From IMG/VR virus record IMGVR_UViG_3300030451_002395, positions 282 to 25,031 of that record: a stretch of 24,750 bases of DNA, one strand, 5' to 3'. Source of the DNA: a virus. The position numbers and the translations under genes are program-made. Below the pieces are notes generated by a model. That model did no database searches. It was not told the DNA's origin and was given only the letters and a program-made list of their open reading frames with translations. Numbering within the stretch: the stretch's first letter is position 1; each line of letters opens with the position of its first letter. Shown piece after piece: positions 1 through 6,976 of this stretch.

Positions 1-1126
1 GTTTACGCATTAATTTGTGCGCGTGTAAATAGACTGGTTGGTTTTCTGGACTAGCATACGCAGTTTTCCAACCGTAAAGTTGATTATATCCCACGACCAT
101 TTGGTCAACAAAGTCAGACTTGCCGCTACTGGGTACACCAGTAACAGTAATAAACTGACCGGTGTAAGTAGAGAAAATATCATCAAAGTTCTTAAGTCCG
201 ATTTGAAATCCGGGTTTAAATCCATTTTTAACAAAGTCTTTAAGTTCATCTTCTATATCTTTTAATGTTGATACATTTTCTAGCGGAACAGGACGCGCGG
301 TGTGTATAGCATCACGTAGCGACTCTACACCGTGTTCAAGTAAATATTCATTAGCATCTTTTTTACCGTTAAAATCTACAAGGTAACACACATCAGCACC
401 AAGACGTCTAACAAGCTCACGTTGTAACATTTGGCCGGGTTCGTCTGCATCAACAGCTATTATTATTTTGTTTTTATCTTCAAAGTAATCAATACAATTA
501 TCTAAGTAATCTAAATTGTTACGGTTTAATGTAGCTCCATTAGGTACTGAAACAGCATTTGGTATACCAGCTTCATGTAAAGCTAACACATCCATTTCGC
601 CTTCAACAATAACACAAGTATCATAACCTACGATACTATTGATATTATAAAATACTTTTTCAGCGCCTTTATAAAGTTTAAAGTTTTTTCTACCATCACG
701 GTATTTAATATTAATGAGTTGATCACCCATATAATAATTAAACTGTATTGTATTTTCTTGTTTACCTGTTTGAGGCATAAACTCTTGACCTTCACCTACA
801 CGTAGGTCAGTCAACGTTTGTTTATTAATACCTCTTGTTTTAAACCACTCTTCAACCTTTGTGCTGGTTTCCTTATATTGTACCTCAGGTCTAACATAGA
901 CCTTTTCGCTTGCACCTTTACGTTGATAAGTATGTAGTTGAAAACTTGTATCACAATTATGACACGTGCCAAGACCACGTTCCCAATCATACGAAGCACA
1001 TTTAAGCTTCTGATTTTTAGGTTTCCTAGTATGAGAGCACAGCGGGCATATACCCTGAGCTGCGCCCTCTTTTAGGTCGTATTGATTGTACTTATCAATC
1101 AAAAATCCATTGATCTCTTGTATCAT
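1..1126 (-). CDS. DNA primase-helicase (T7 gp4-like), 3' end cut by window edge
   Basis: This is the bifunctional replication protein that makes RNA primers and unwinds the fork. The 375 visible residues read in family order. A zinc-binding domain has C27-P-L-C30 and C55-H-N-C58. A TOPRIM primase core has E175-G-E-M-D179, D226-A-D228 and a K-D-A-N-E segment near 256-260. The start of a RecA-like helicase domain has the Walker A motif G-V-P-S-S-G-K-S at 330-337. The rest of the helicase lies left of position 1. The ATG at 1124-1126 is the first in frame and puts the zinc domain at the N-terminus as in relatives. The gene sits 3 bases after the SSB-like gene, so it is probably co-transcribed with the recombination block. 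The decamer GTGTATAGCA lies inside it at 302-311. Function is confident; the exact subfamily is not. Confidence 0.93.
   Translation of the reverse strand, partial: MIQEINGFLIDKYNQYDLKEGAAQGICPLCSHTRKPKNQKLKCASYDWERGLGTCHNCDTSFQLHTYQRKGASEKVYVRPEVQYKETSTKVEEWFKTRGINKQTLTDLRVGEGQEFMPQTGKQENTIQFNYYMGDQLINIKYRDGRKNFKLYKGAEKVFYNINSIVGYDTCVIVEGEMDVLALHEAGIPNAVSVPNGATLNRNNLDYLDNCIDYFEDKNKIIIAVDADEPGQMLQRELVRRLGADVCYLVDFNGKKDANEYLLEHGVESLRDAIHTARPVPLENVSTLKDIEDELKDFVKNGFKPGFQIGLKNFDDIFSTYTGQFITVTGVPSSGKSDFVDQMVVGYNQLYGWKTAYASPENQPVYLHAHKLMRK
302..311 (+). repeat. Recurrent decamer GTGTATAGCA (first of a dispersed set)
   Basis: GTGTATAGCA occurs on the + strand at 302-311, 3874-3883, 5609-5618, 7992-8001 and 9489-9498, each time inside a leftward gene, where it encodes Ala-Ile-His. 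It occurs on the - strand at 11099-11108 and 11537-11546, with a one-base variant at 11450-11459, all beside hairpins in intergenic DNA. A given 10-mer is expected well under once in this length. The role is unknown; protein binding, recombination stimulation or recurrent codon choice are all open. Confidence 0.6.
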
Positions 1127-1129
1127 AAT

Positions 1130-1441
1130 CTAAAACGGTAAATCTTCATCAACAGCAGGAGCAGAAGCTGGAACTGTTGGTTGGTTACTATCATAAGGAG
1201 CTTTGTCAACATTTTGACCATCAGTCCACACGACTTTTACATTACCAAGATAAGTCTTAGGCGCTTTAGCATCTCTCTCTTCCTTGGTTTGTTCTACAAC
1301 TACAGGACCTTGATTACCAAACTGATCTGGTTCGTTGTTTAGTGTAATTGTAATTGGTAAGTATTTACCTTTTTTACCATTATATATTTTTTCTTTTGGA
1401 ATAACATTAAGGTTAATACTTGCTTTAATTATACTTGCCAT
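1130..1441 (-). CDS. Single-stranded DNA-binding protein (SSB-like)
   Basis: This probably coats single-stranded DNA during replication and recombination. The protein has 103 residues. Its last residues are D-E-D-L-P-F, which match the acidic tip ending in proline-phenylalanine that bacterial and phage SSBs use to dock partner proteins. Before it lies a disordered Pro/Ala/Val-rich linker (about 80-97), and the N-terminal 75 residues alternate in a beta-strand-like way. At about 100 residues it is shorter than host SSBs but normal for phage ones. It sits between the exonuclease and the primase-helicase, a typical place for an SSB. The OB fold itself is inferred from the tail and context rather than from clear sequence similarity. 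Confidence 0.75.
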   Translation of the reverse strand: MASIIKASINLNVIPKEKIYNGKKGKYLPITITLNNEPDQFGNQGPVVVEQTKEERDAKAPKTYLGNVKVVWTDGQNVDKAPYDSNQPTVPASAPAVDEDLPF

Positions 1442-1450
1442 ATTAATAAT

Positions 1451-2203
1451 TTATAACGTTTTACTTATGAAATACTGTTTAGGATTAAAGTCCTTGGTCT
1501 TGTAGAACAGGTCATAAGCTTCCGCTGCTCTACGTACCTTATCTTCACCTCTTTCATAAAACTCTGGTGAACAATCAAACACACCTAATTGATGTGTAGT
1601 TTTATCTATAACTATAAACAACATCTCATATCCAAATAACTTACTATAAATATAAGCTTGTGAATCATAGTTGTATTTTTTAGCTGACCATTGAAACTTA
1701 TCAATGTCTGCTGTTGTTTTTAAATCAATGATTAATTTTTCATCATGGTTAACAATATCTGCCTTACCTTTCCACATGTTACCAAATAGCTCAGTAACAC
1801 CTGGTGCTTCATATTGATTTGGTTTACCTATTACAGTTAAGTCATTATCGAATATAAGACCTCTACATATATCGTTAGCTATAAGTTTATCTTTCATTAA
1901 CTCAATTTCATCTACTTCTTTTTGTAGCAGACATAGCTCACCACCACTTACATCTTTGTAAGCTTTAGTATTTCTAGTGCTTGACTTAACTACCTTGTAT
2001 TTATCTAGCTTGTCGGGTTCTAGTATACAAGTGTGAAAATAACCGCCTACTAAAAATGCTGGTGATGGTTTGCTAGGTTCAAAAGCCCTTAACGGGTCTT
2101 TTAATAGCTTACTAATATGTGAGTTAGACAAAAACTTATTACCAAACTCACCATAGTAATCTTCATCATTTTTTAACTTTTGTAATATCTGCTTTTTGTT
2201 CAT
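1451..2203 (-). CDS. RecE-like PD-(D/E)XK exonuclease
   Basis: This is a probable 5'-3' double-strand exonuclease that produces single-stranded tails for the neighbouring annealing protein. The 250-residue protein carries the core of the exodeoxyribonuclease VIII / DUF3799-type nuclease family: G53-x-x-x-H57, a G-K-A-D segment with D149, I-I-D160-L-K162-T-T, and Q182-A-Y-I-Y. D149, D160 and K162 would bind metal and catalyse cleavage. Its 5' end overlaps the 3' end of the Erf gene by 38 bases, which points to translational coupling and a two-component Red-like recombination system. The ATG at 2203 is the first in frame. The family assignment is strong, the in vivo polarity is inferred. Confidence 0.88.
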   Translation of the reverse strand: MNKKQILQKLKNDEDYYGEFGNKFLSNSHISKLLKDPLRAFEPSKPSPAFLVGGYFHTCILEPDKLDKYKVVKSSTRNTKAYKDVSGGELCLLQKEVDEIELMKDKLIANDICRGLIFDNDLTVIGKPNQYEAPGVTELFGNMWKGKADIVNHDEKLIIDLKTTADIDKFQWSAKKYNYDSQAYIYSKLFGYEMLFIVIDKTTHQLGVFDCSPEFYERGEDKVRRAAEAYDLFYKTKDFNPKQYFISKTL

Positions 2204-2729
2204 TTGTTAATTTATATTTAGTTTCAATAGCTTCAATATTACCACCTGCAGCTATATATTCTTTAGCTTTAGCTATCTGTTCTTTAGTTATAGATGGCTT
2301 TGCAGCTTGTTTAATTTTATTTACAGCGTTTGATTTACTATGGTTATTAGTAGCGTCAGCGTCGGCTGTGTCATCGATTAGAAATAAATTACCTAAAGCA
2401 TATTTCTTACCGTATGAAGAAGCGGCACCAAACTGTTGAGCGGTTTGCATACCTTTTTGATTAAGGTCTACACCGACTATAGCAGTAGCGTGTATACTGT
2501 CTTTACCATCTGATATTGTTGCTGTTGATTTGATTGTTGGAACAGGGTCGGTCATAATTAACTCTTCATTAAGAGTGACTGTAACGCCGTGTTTCAAAAG
2601 GAAAGGCTTTGTAGCCTCTAAAATGTCTTCGGCTTTTCTGAAATAGTATTTACCGAACGAGTTGTAACTCGATTTTTTAGCTTTTAACTCAGTTTGTATT
2701 TGAGCTAGTTTTTGGTTTAATTCTTTCAT
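2166..2729 (-). CDS. Erf-family single-strand annealing recombinase
   Basis: This is an ATP-independent annealing protein for phage homologous recombination, probably used for genome circularisation or repair. The 187-residue sequence has the ERF superfamily signature at about 93-124: Q-x-x-G-A-A-S-S-Y-G-K-K-Y-A-L-G, followed by the acidic I-D-D-T-A-D-A-D. The N-terminal 50 residues match the usual helical start with F-G-K-Y-Y-F-R-K-A-E-D-I. A Lys/Ala/Glu-rich tail after about 130 would be a flexible partner-binding region. Partners encoded next door are the exonuclease (overlapping by 38 bases) and the SSB-like protein. A promoter-like AT box lies just upstream at 2751-2758. Confidence 0.9.
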   Translation of the reverse strand: MKELNQKLAQIQTELKAKKSSYNSFGKYYFRKAEDILEATKPFLLKHGVTVTLNEELIMTDPVPTIKSTATISDGKDSIHATAIVGVDLNQKGMQTAQQFGAASSYGKKYALGNLFLIDDTADADATNNHSKSNAVNKIKQAAKPSITKEQIAKAKEYIAAGGNIEAIETKYKLTNEQKADITKVKK

Positions 2730-2750
2730 AATTTGGTTTTTTGGTATATA

Positions 2751-2783
2751 TATATTATTACACGTTTTATTTAATTTTTAATC
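2751..2783 (-). promoter_or_regulatory. Weak candidate leftward promoter before erf
   Basis: The 60-base gap before the Erf gene contains TATATTAT at 2751-2758, identical to the -10-side octamer of the 33-base promoter family found at 6944-11517 and at a similar distance (about 21 bases) from a start codon. The CACAAA half is missing, so this is at best a degenerate member. Confidence 0.25.
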
Positions 2784-2789
2784 GCTAAC

Positions 2790-3551
2790 TCACAGAAAAT
2801 CAATCACTTGCGAGTGATCTACGTTTTCTATAAGTTTGTTAATAGCCTGCTTTTTTAATTGTGATACACGTACATAAGCACCTGTACCTTCTATTTTTAA
2901 ATGCTTAGCTATTTGCTTTGCTGTTTGTTTTTCACAATCAAGACCATAACTTAATCTTAATACCTCGTATTCTTTTATATTTAGATGTTGTTTCAATAAA
3001 CTTAATAAATACGTGTTCATTAATTCTTTATTGTAATGTTGTGTTTTATCTTCAATATCTAAAAATAAATTATTATCATTTTCTATTTTAGCATCAATAC
3101 TTAAAAACACACTATTAAAAAACATAGCTACGGCTTTTTTGTCTTTACCAAAGTCTTTTCTTATATCATTTATAACATGCTCTGGTAATCTCATTTGTCC
3201 TCTGTTTTTATCTATAGCTCTACGTATACCACCTTTGATACGTTTAGATAAAAATGATTTTAATCTTTTTTCAGGGTCTTCTGCTTCATATATAGTTTCC
3301 CAAACAATTTTATCAACAGCAATAGTTAAGTTTAAATTACCTTCTTGTATAAGATCTAATATGCTCATTACACCTGAAGCTTGTTGTGATGTAGCAAACT
3401 TTCTAGCTATGTTTTCTACAAGTGGCATGAATATAGTTATTAATTCATCTCTACTAAACTCATCCCATGGTCTACATCTATCTATTAACTTTATAGATTC
3501 TTCAAGATCTTTTTTATATCTTATGTAGTTTTGTATATTATAGTTTTTCAT
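2790..3551 (-). CDS. Phage RNA polymerase sigma factor, sigma-70 family
   Basis: This probably redirects host RNA polymerase to phage promoters. The 253-residue protein shows recognisable sigma regions. Region 2.1 is around 44-53 (L-V-E-N-I-A-R-K-F-A). Region 2.2, which binds core polymerase, is around 66-81 (D-L-I-Q-E-G-N-L-N-L and A-V-D-K). Region 2.4 is around 100-114 (F-L-S-K-R-I-K-G-G-I-R-R-A-I). M-R-L-P-E-H-V follows as region 3.0, and region 4 with a helix-turn-helix lies around 185-243. Region 1 is absent and the protein is far shorter than a host RpoD. Its start overlaps the upstream HTH gene by 14 bases, so the two regulators are coupled. The repeated leftward promoter-like elements in this arm are plausible targets, but that link is inference. 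Confidence 0.87.
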   Translation of the reverse strand: MKNYNIQNYIRYKKDLEESIKLIDRCRPWDEFSRDELITIFMPLVENIARKFATSQQASGVMSILDLIQEGNLNLTIAVDKIVWETIYEAEDPEKRLKSFLSKRIKGGIRRAIDKNRGQMRLPEHVINDIRKDFGKDKKAVAMFFNSVFLSIDAKIENDNNLFLDIEDKTQHYNKELMNTYLLSLLKQHLNIKEYEVLRLSYGLDCEKQTAKQIAKHLKIEGTGAYVRVSQLKKQAINKLIENVDHSQVIDFL

Positions 3552-4167
3552 TTTCTTTATTTAACAGTTCTTTTTCGCGTTTTAAATCTACACACATATT
3601 TCTATGTATTGTTCTGCTAGAACAATCTAATAAACCTGCTATTGCTGCTATTGTTATCTTTTTACCCATATCATGCATATCTAGCATACATTGGTATATG
3701 TCGTCCGTATGTATACGTTTAGTTCTACCTATTAACTCACCTACAATACGTAGTTTTTCTTCTTTACTTATTGTAGTGTAAGGTTTAAATATAACCTTAC
3801 GTATCTTGTTTTTAGGTGGCTCTTCTAAATCACACATACTAACTTCATATACTATTTTACGTAGCAAATCGTCGTGTATAGCAAAACTAATAAAATTATT
3901 TGACTTATCGCAAATAAACATTGCTAAATTTAAAAACTTATCTTGGTCAAGCTGTGGGTTTAAATACCATAATACTAACAAATGCCACTTAAGTGATTTA
4001 TATGTAGTTATCTTAGCTTTACTTCTAAACAATTCATAACACTCGTGTGTACCATTTTCATAAAACATATAGACCTCGTTTTCTATAGTTGGTTTATCTG
4101 TTATCGGAAACCTTCTATATACGATGCGCCACATATCTAATCTATTTGTATTTCTATCGTATGACAT
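3538..4167 (-). CDS. Helix-turn-helix protein, putative regulator
   Basis: A 209-residue protein of unknown specific function. The N-terminal 140 residues show no domain I recognise. The C-terminal part at about 168-190 (K-K-I-T-I-A-A-I-A-G-L-L-D-C-S-S-R-T-I-H-R) reads as a helix-turn-helix of the kind that detects DNA by a recognition helix with S-S-R-T-I. It overlaps the sigma factor start by 14 bases, so the two are probably made together. Its ATG (4165-4167) lies inside the stem of a hairpin at 4161-4205, so initiation could be controlled by folding of the message. The decamer GTGTATAGCA occurs at 3874-3883. It could be a repressor, activator or replication-initiation-type protein. Confidence 0.6.
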   Translation of the reverse strand: MSYDRNTNRLDMWRIVYRRFPITDKPTIENEVYMFYENGTHECYELFRSKAKITTYKSLKWHLLVLWYLNPQLDQDKFLNLAMFICDKSNNFISFAIHDDLLRKIVYEVSMCDLEEPPKNKIRKVIFKPYTTISKEEKLRIVGELIGRTKRIHTDDIYQCMLDMHDMGKKITIAAIAGLLDCSSRTIHRNMCVDLKREKELLNKENEKL

Positions 4168-4205
4168 TAGCCTATTACTCTATATTATTAATGGGCTGTT
4201 GTCAC
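4161..4205 (-). promoter_or_regulatory. Hairpin over the start codon of the HTH gene, paired with 10409-10453
   Basis: The arms TGACATTAGCC (4162-4172) and GGCTGTTGTCA (4194-4204) pair with 9 Watson-Crick pairs, one G-T wobble and one mismatch. They enclose an AT-rich loop that contains TATTACTCTATAT. The start codon of the 3538-4167 gene lies in one arm and the stop of the 4188-4679 gene at the edge of the other. The same architecture with a different stem sequence occurs at 10409-10453. It may be an RNA element or a dyad operator. Confidence 0.45.
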
Positions 4206-4679
4206 AGCCTCAGGTATTTTTGTATAAATTTTCTCTACATTAGGATTAGCTACAACATGCTTTTCACCGATATAATAATTCCAATAAGCTTTTATACTAC
4301 ATGGATCTTTATATTCATCTGGCATACATTGAGGAGGTTGTTCAAACTCTTCGTGTGGTATATTTTCAGGATAATGATATAATGGTTCTGAGCATTTAAT
4401 AATTGACAAATGATCTTTACCATAACGTTTTTTATATTCCTTACCTAAAGCTCTCATGTGCCAATATAACCAATCATAATGTAATGAGTTTTCTCTTACC
4501 CACACAGTTGACGGGTGATTCTTATGAGCTAATTTATATGGTACATCGTCTGGATTACCTAATACATGATGAGCTGCGCATAGCATTTGAGCTGATTCAA
4601 GTATCATTTTGACTACATGTTTATTATATTGTAGTTTAGCAGCTTTTATAGGACTTTTATCTAAATAAAATATATTCAT
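4188..4679 (-). CDS. Conserved phage protein with N-terminal DKHVVKM-like motif
   Basis: A 163-residue protein whose opening (M-N-I-F-Y-L-D, then K-H-V-V-K-M-I-L-E-S-A-Q-M-L at about 20-33, then A-A-H-H) resembles a family that recurs in cyanophage and vibriophage genomes as an unassigned conserved protein. The conserved Lys-His, the Glu in the following helix and several later His and Trp residues would fit an enzyme, perhaps acting on nucleic acid, but I cannot name a reaction. The start shares one base with the stop of the upstream gene (TAATG), so translation is coupled. The gene sits between DNA metabolism and redox genes in the early arm. Confidence 0.6.
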   Translation of the reverse strand: MNIFYLDKSPIKAAKLQYNKHVVKMILESAQMLCAAHHVLGNPDDVPYKLAHKNHPSTVWVRENSLHYDWLYWHMRALGKEYKKRYGKDHLSIIKCSEPLYHYPENIPHEEFEQPPQCMPDEYKDPCSIKAYWNYYIGEKHVVANPNVEKIYTKIPEAVTTAH

Positions 4680-4978
4680 TAGTATTTTTTTAGTATTTTA
4701 TTAATCTCATCTAGTCTATTTTTTACAATAGCACATTTTTCGTATTCTTCTTTGTCTTGAAACAAATTAAGTAATGTCATAAGTTTTGCTGCTTCACTGA
4801 TAGCATCTTCTTCTTCAGTCATTTCAATATCTTCGTATGCACTATTCCATGCAGTATCTGTTTTACTTACATGATCAAACCAAGTTTCCATTGTTTTTAA
4901 TTTTACCATTTTATTAACTATTGATGCTGCTAAATAATCTAAATCTTCTTTAGTCATCTTGTTGTTGTTGTCTGTCAT
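4679..4978 (-). CDS. Small acidic protein with UVR-like helical hairpin
   Basis: A 99-residue protein. Its C-terminal 35 residues (Q-D-K-E-E-Y-E-K-C-A-I-V-K-N-R-L-D-E-I, about 74-92) resemble the UVR domain, a helical hairpin through which UvrB and UvrC interact and which also occurs in bacterial McsA and Clp adaptors. The N-terminal half is acidic and helical with no recognisable domain. It overlaps the glutaredoxin-like gene by 29 bases and shares one base with the next gene. It may be an adaptor for a host protein. The UVR resemblance is a pattern match by eye and could be generic coiled coil. Confidence 0.5.
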   Translation of the reverse strand: MTDNNNKMTKEDLDYLAASIVNKMVKLKTMETWFDHVSKTDTAWNSAYEDIEMTEEEDAISEAAKLMTLLNLFQDKEEYEKCAIVKNRLDEINKILKKY

Positions 4979-5348
4979 TTTCTAATGTATTTAATTTATT
5001 TTCTATTTTTCTTAATATTTGATCTACTCTACTAAATGCTACGTGCATATTGTAGTTTAATGTTTTAGTTCTTTCTAAATTTAGTTTTTCAACAGGTATA
5101 TTTGTTTCTTTATAATTTTTAATTACTTGCAACAAATGACTTGGATTACTAAAATCTCTACCAGGAACTAAATATCTATCACCTAAAACTATAGTTGGTA
5201 CAGTTGGAGAGTTAGTAGCATAGACTATTTCATTATAACTTTGTTCATTTTCGTTTGTTAATAACTCTTCAAATTCAACATTGTTTTGTTTTAAATGTTC
5301 TTTTACTGCTTTACAGTAAGGACAAGTTTCGTTTGTATATACTTTCAT
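4950..5348 (-). CDS. Glutaredoxin-like protein with C-terminal coiled-coil extension
   Basis: A thiol-disulfide oxidoreductase. The first 80 residues form a glutaredoxin domain with the dithiol active site C9-P-Y-C12, the cis-proline motif T49-V-P51 and the G-D-R-Y-L-V-P-G-R-D segment that follows. Phage glutaredoxins usually supply electrons to ribonucleotide reductase, but no reductase is seen in this window. Residues 85-132 are an unusual helical extension that ends Q-Q-Q-Q-D-D and is not part of the fold, perhaps for oligomerisation. The gene overlaps its upstream neighbour by 4 bases (ATGA) and the downstream UVR-like gene by 29. Confidence 0.87.
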   Translation of the reverse strand: MKVYTNETCPYCKAVKEHLKQNNVEFEELLTNENEQSYNEIVYATNSPTVPTIVLGDRYLVPGRDFSNPSHLLQVIKNYKETNIPVEKLNLERTKTLNYNMHVAFSRVDQILRKIENKLNTLENDRQQQQDD

Positions 5349-5686
5349 TGTTTATATTTTTTAATTAAAGATTCTGCATCACCTACAAATATACATTCTT
5401 CTGACCATACATCAAATATACTTATATATGTTTCTTTTTCTGGAGCCTGCCATATATAATATATAAACTCTGTATCACCATGTGTATGTGTTAATGACTC
5501 TATTTCCCAATTACTTACACCGTGTTTACTACCGCTGTTGAGTAATGATTCAGCTATTTCTACACCTAAACCTTCAGGATAACCATCGTGGTGTTTGTAA
5601 AACTGTGCGTGTATAGCACTTGGCTCTACACTGAATGACTGGCCTTTTTCACGTGTGGCAAAACGTATTTGTGCTCTTGTACTCAT
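5345..5686 (-). CDS. Conserved phage hypothetical protein (MSTRAQI type)
   Basis: A 113-residue protein of a type often found in phages: it opens M-S-T-R-A-Q-I-R-F and then carries the hallmark H-A-Q-F-Y-K-H-H-D-G-Y-P-E-G (about 26-39). The rest alternates strands and includes a T-H-T-H-G-D segment and an aromatic stretch I-Y-Y-I-W. The clustered His and Asp residues suggest metal binding, though no reaction is known to me. The decamer GTGTATAGCA at 5609-5618 encodes the Ala-Ile-His just before the hallmark. Its end overlaps the glutaredoxin-like gene by 4 bases. Confidence 0.6.
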   Translation of the reverse strand: MSTRAQIRFATREKGQSFSVEPSAIHAQFYKHHDGYPEGLGVEIAESLLNSGSKHGVSNWEIESLTHTHGDTEFIYYIWQAPEKETYISIFDVWSEECIFVGDAESLIKKYKQ

Positions 5687-5698
5687 AATAATAATTTT

Positions 5699-5953
5699 TT
5701 ATTCTTTAAATTCATAATAAAAGTTTTGCATACCTTCTATTAACTCACGTCCTTTCCAGGTGTGAAAACCATAGCTATGAGTGTATTCTTCAGGTATGGG
5801 TTTATCATCTAATAATAATGCCATTAACTTCTTAGTATCTATATTAGTTCTACTTGACACTTCATTAAAAGCGTATGCTAACGCTTCGCAGTCATGTCTT
5901 GGCTCACTATTAAGTTCGTTAATAATATATTGTTCTACTTTTTCTGCTGTCAT
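5699..5953 (-). CDS. Hypothetical protein, 84 residues
   Basis: I do not recognise this gene. The protein is helical and acidic at its ends, with one cysteine (about residue 21) and a Y-G-F-H-T-W-K-G segment near 61-68. There is no membrane segment. It lies 2 bases downstream of the gp88-like gene in the same direction and 12 bases before the MSTRAQI-type gene, so it is part of the same operon. The length, tight spacing and absence of a better frame support it as real. Confidence 0.6.
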   Translation of the reverse strand: MTAEKVEQYIINELNSEPRHDCEALAYAFNEVSSRTNIDTKKLMALLLDDKPIPEEYTHSYGFHTWKGRELIEGMQNFYYEFKE

Positions 5954-5955
5954 TT

Positions 5956-6564
5956 TTAATGTATTAAAAGACCTACACGATGATTATTACCCGAAAACCA
6001 TTTGGTTGCATATAAATCAATATTTGACACGTCTGTGTACAAACTATTCAACAATTTGTCTTTGGAATAAAAGATCTTCGTATGTCTGTCTTTATTAGTA
6101 TTAATTAAATCTTTTTGTTTACCACTATCAGAGAATACAACATCAAAGTTATCTGGTAGTGTAATAGCTTTAAACATCTTAACCATATTGGTGTAAGTGT
6201 AAAACCTAACGTCTGGGTTACGCTTGGCTATTTCTAACCATTTGTATAGATAAGCTTTAGAATACATATCTCCTGAGTCATGAATCCTAATGTAATCAGC
6301 TTTCTTCTTACGTATTTCATTACTCATAACAGAAATAAATTCTTTAGTTTTAGTTAACTCATATCTTTTTTCAAACGCAGGTTTTACATTACTCCATATA
6401 TATGCACCTTTCCTAGCATAACAAAACTTGACACACTCTTTCGCCATTGGACAAGTTAGTTTACCTGATGCAGTTTTATAAGCTGGTATACCGAAATTAA
6501 ACACTCGTAATCCCAACTCACTGGAAGTATGTTTTAACTTTTTATTTTGTGTTAGTAAATTCAT
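5956..6564 (-). CDS. Phage gene product 88 family protein
   Basis: A 202-residue member of the gp88 family first named in mycobacteriophages and widespread in unrelated phages; the biochemical function is unknown to me. Seen here: a cysteine cluster C38-P-M-A-K-E-C44-V-K-F-C48-Y-A-R-K-G-A-Y, an R-I-H-D-S-G-D-M motif at about 93-100, and later F-Y-T-Y-T and S-D-S-G segments. Three cysteines near a His-Asp-Ser-Gly motif suggest metal or iron-sulfur cofactor binding, so an enzyme is likely. The start shares one base with the stop of the upstream coiled-coil gene (TAATG). Confidence 0.8.
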   Translation of the reverse strand: MNLLTQNKKLKHTSSELGLRVFNFGIPAYKTASGKLTCPMAKECVKFCYARKGAYIWSNVKPAFEKRYELTKTKEFISVMSNEIRKKKADYIRIHDSGDMYSKAYLYKWLEIAKRNPDVRFYTYTNMVKMFKAITLPDNFDVVFSDSGKQKDLINTNKDRHTKIFYSKDKLLNSLYTDVSNIDLYATKWFSGNNHRVGLLIH

Positions 6565-6923
6565 TAGTTATTATTATCTTCTGGAAAATCAACTTCTTTA
6601 AACAAGTTATGTACTTTATCAACTATTTTTTGTGTTAATTCATTAGTATATTGCATACCAATACTTTCAACATATACCTTACCGTCATACTCCATACCAA
6701 ACTCAAACTCGTAATTCTCTGTGTCATTAAAGTTATAACCGTCAACAGCATCTTCTATAGCCATGTGAATATCATCAAGTTGTTTTGGTGTTAGAGCTGG
6801 CTTGTTGTAGTCATCTATTTGTTTTTGTAAAATAGATATTTGTTGCTTATAATCATTTAGTTTGTCGTTAGTTTCGTTTTGTAAAAGCTCTAACGCAGCT
6901 TTTTTGTTTTCTAATTCTTGCAT
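6564..6923 (-). CDS. Hypothetical protein with N-terminal coiled coil
   Basis: A 119-residue protein of unknown function. Residues 1-40 are a clear coiled coil (repeating Leu/Ile with Glu, Lys and Gln), followed by a P-A-L-T-P-K-Q-L-D-D linker and an acidic alpha/beta part with F-E-F-G-M-E-Y-D-G. It ends in E-D-N-N-N. It is the first gene after the promoter-like element at 6944-6976, whose -10 side is 21 bases before the ATG, so it probably opens a transcription unit that continues into the gp88-like gene through a TAATG overlap. Confidence 0.65.
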   Translation of the reverse strand: MQELENKKAALELLQNETNDKLNDYKQQISILQKQIDDYNKPALTPKQLDDIHMAIEDAVDGYNFNDTENYEFEFGMEYDGKVYVESIGMQYTNELTQKIVDKVHNLFKEVDFPEDNNN

Positions 6924-6943
6924 GTTATTTAATTTTATTTATA

Positions 6944-6976
6944 TATATTATCGATTAAGTTCAATTTTAATTTGTG
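6944..6976 (-). promoter_or_regulatory. Leftward 33-base promoter-like element, copy 1
   Basis: Read on the - strand, CACAAA (6976-6971) is followed about 18 bases later by a TAATATA box ending at 6944, matching sigma-70 type spacing. The plus-strand end TATATTATCGA is shared with copies 3-5. It sits 21 bases before the start of the 6564-6923 gene and directly downstream of the structured stretch 6977-7112. Confidence 0.65.

Noticed and set aside
811-999. A second leftward frame within the primase region
   Set aside because: It lies in another frame inside the primase-helicase gene, whose zinc and TOPRIM motifs fix the true frame.
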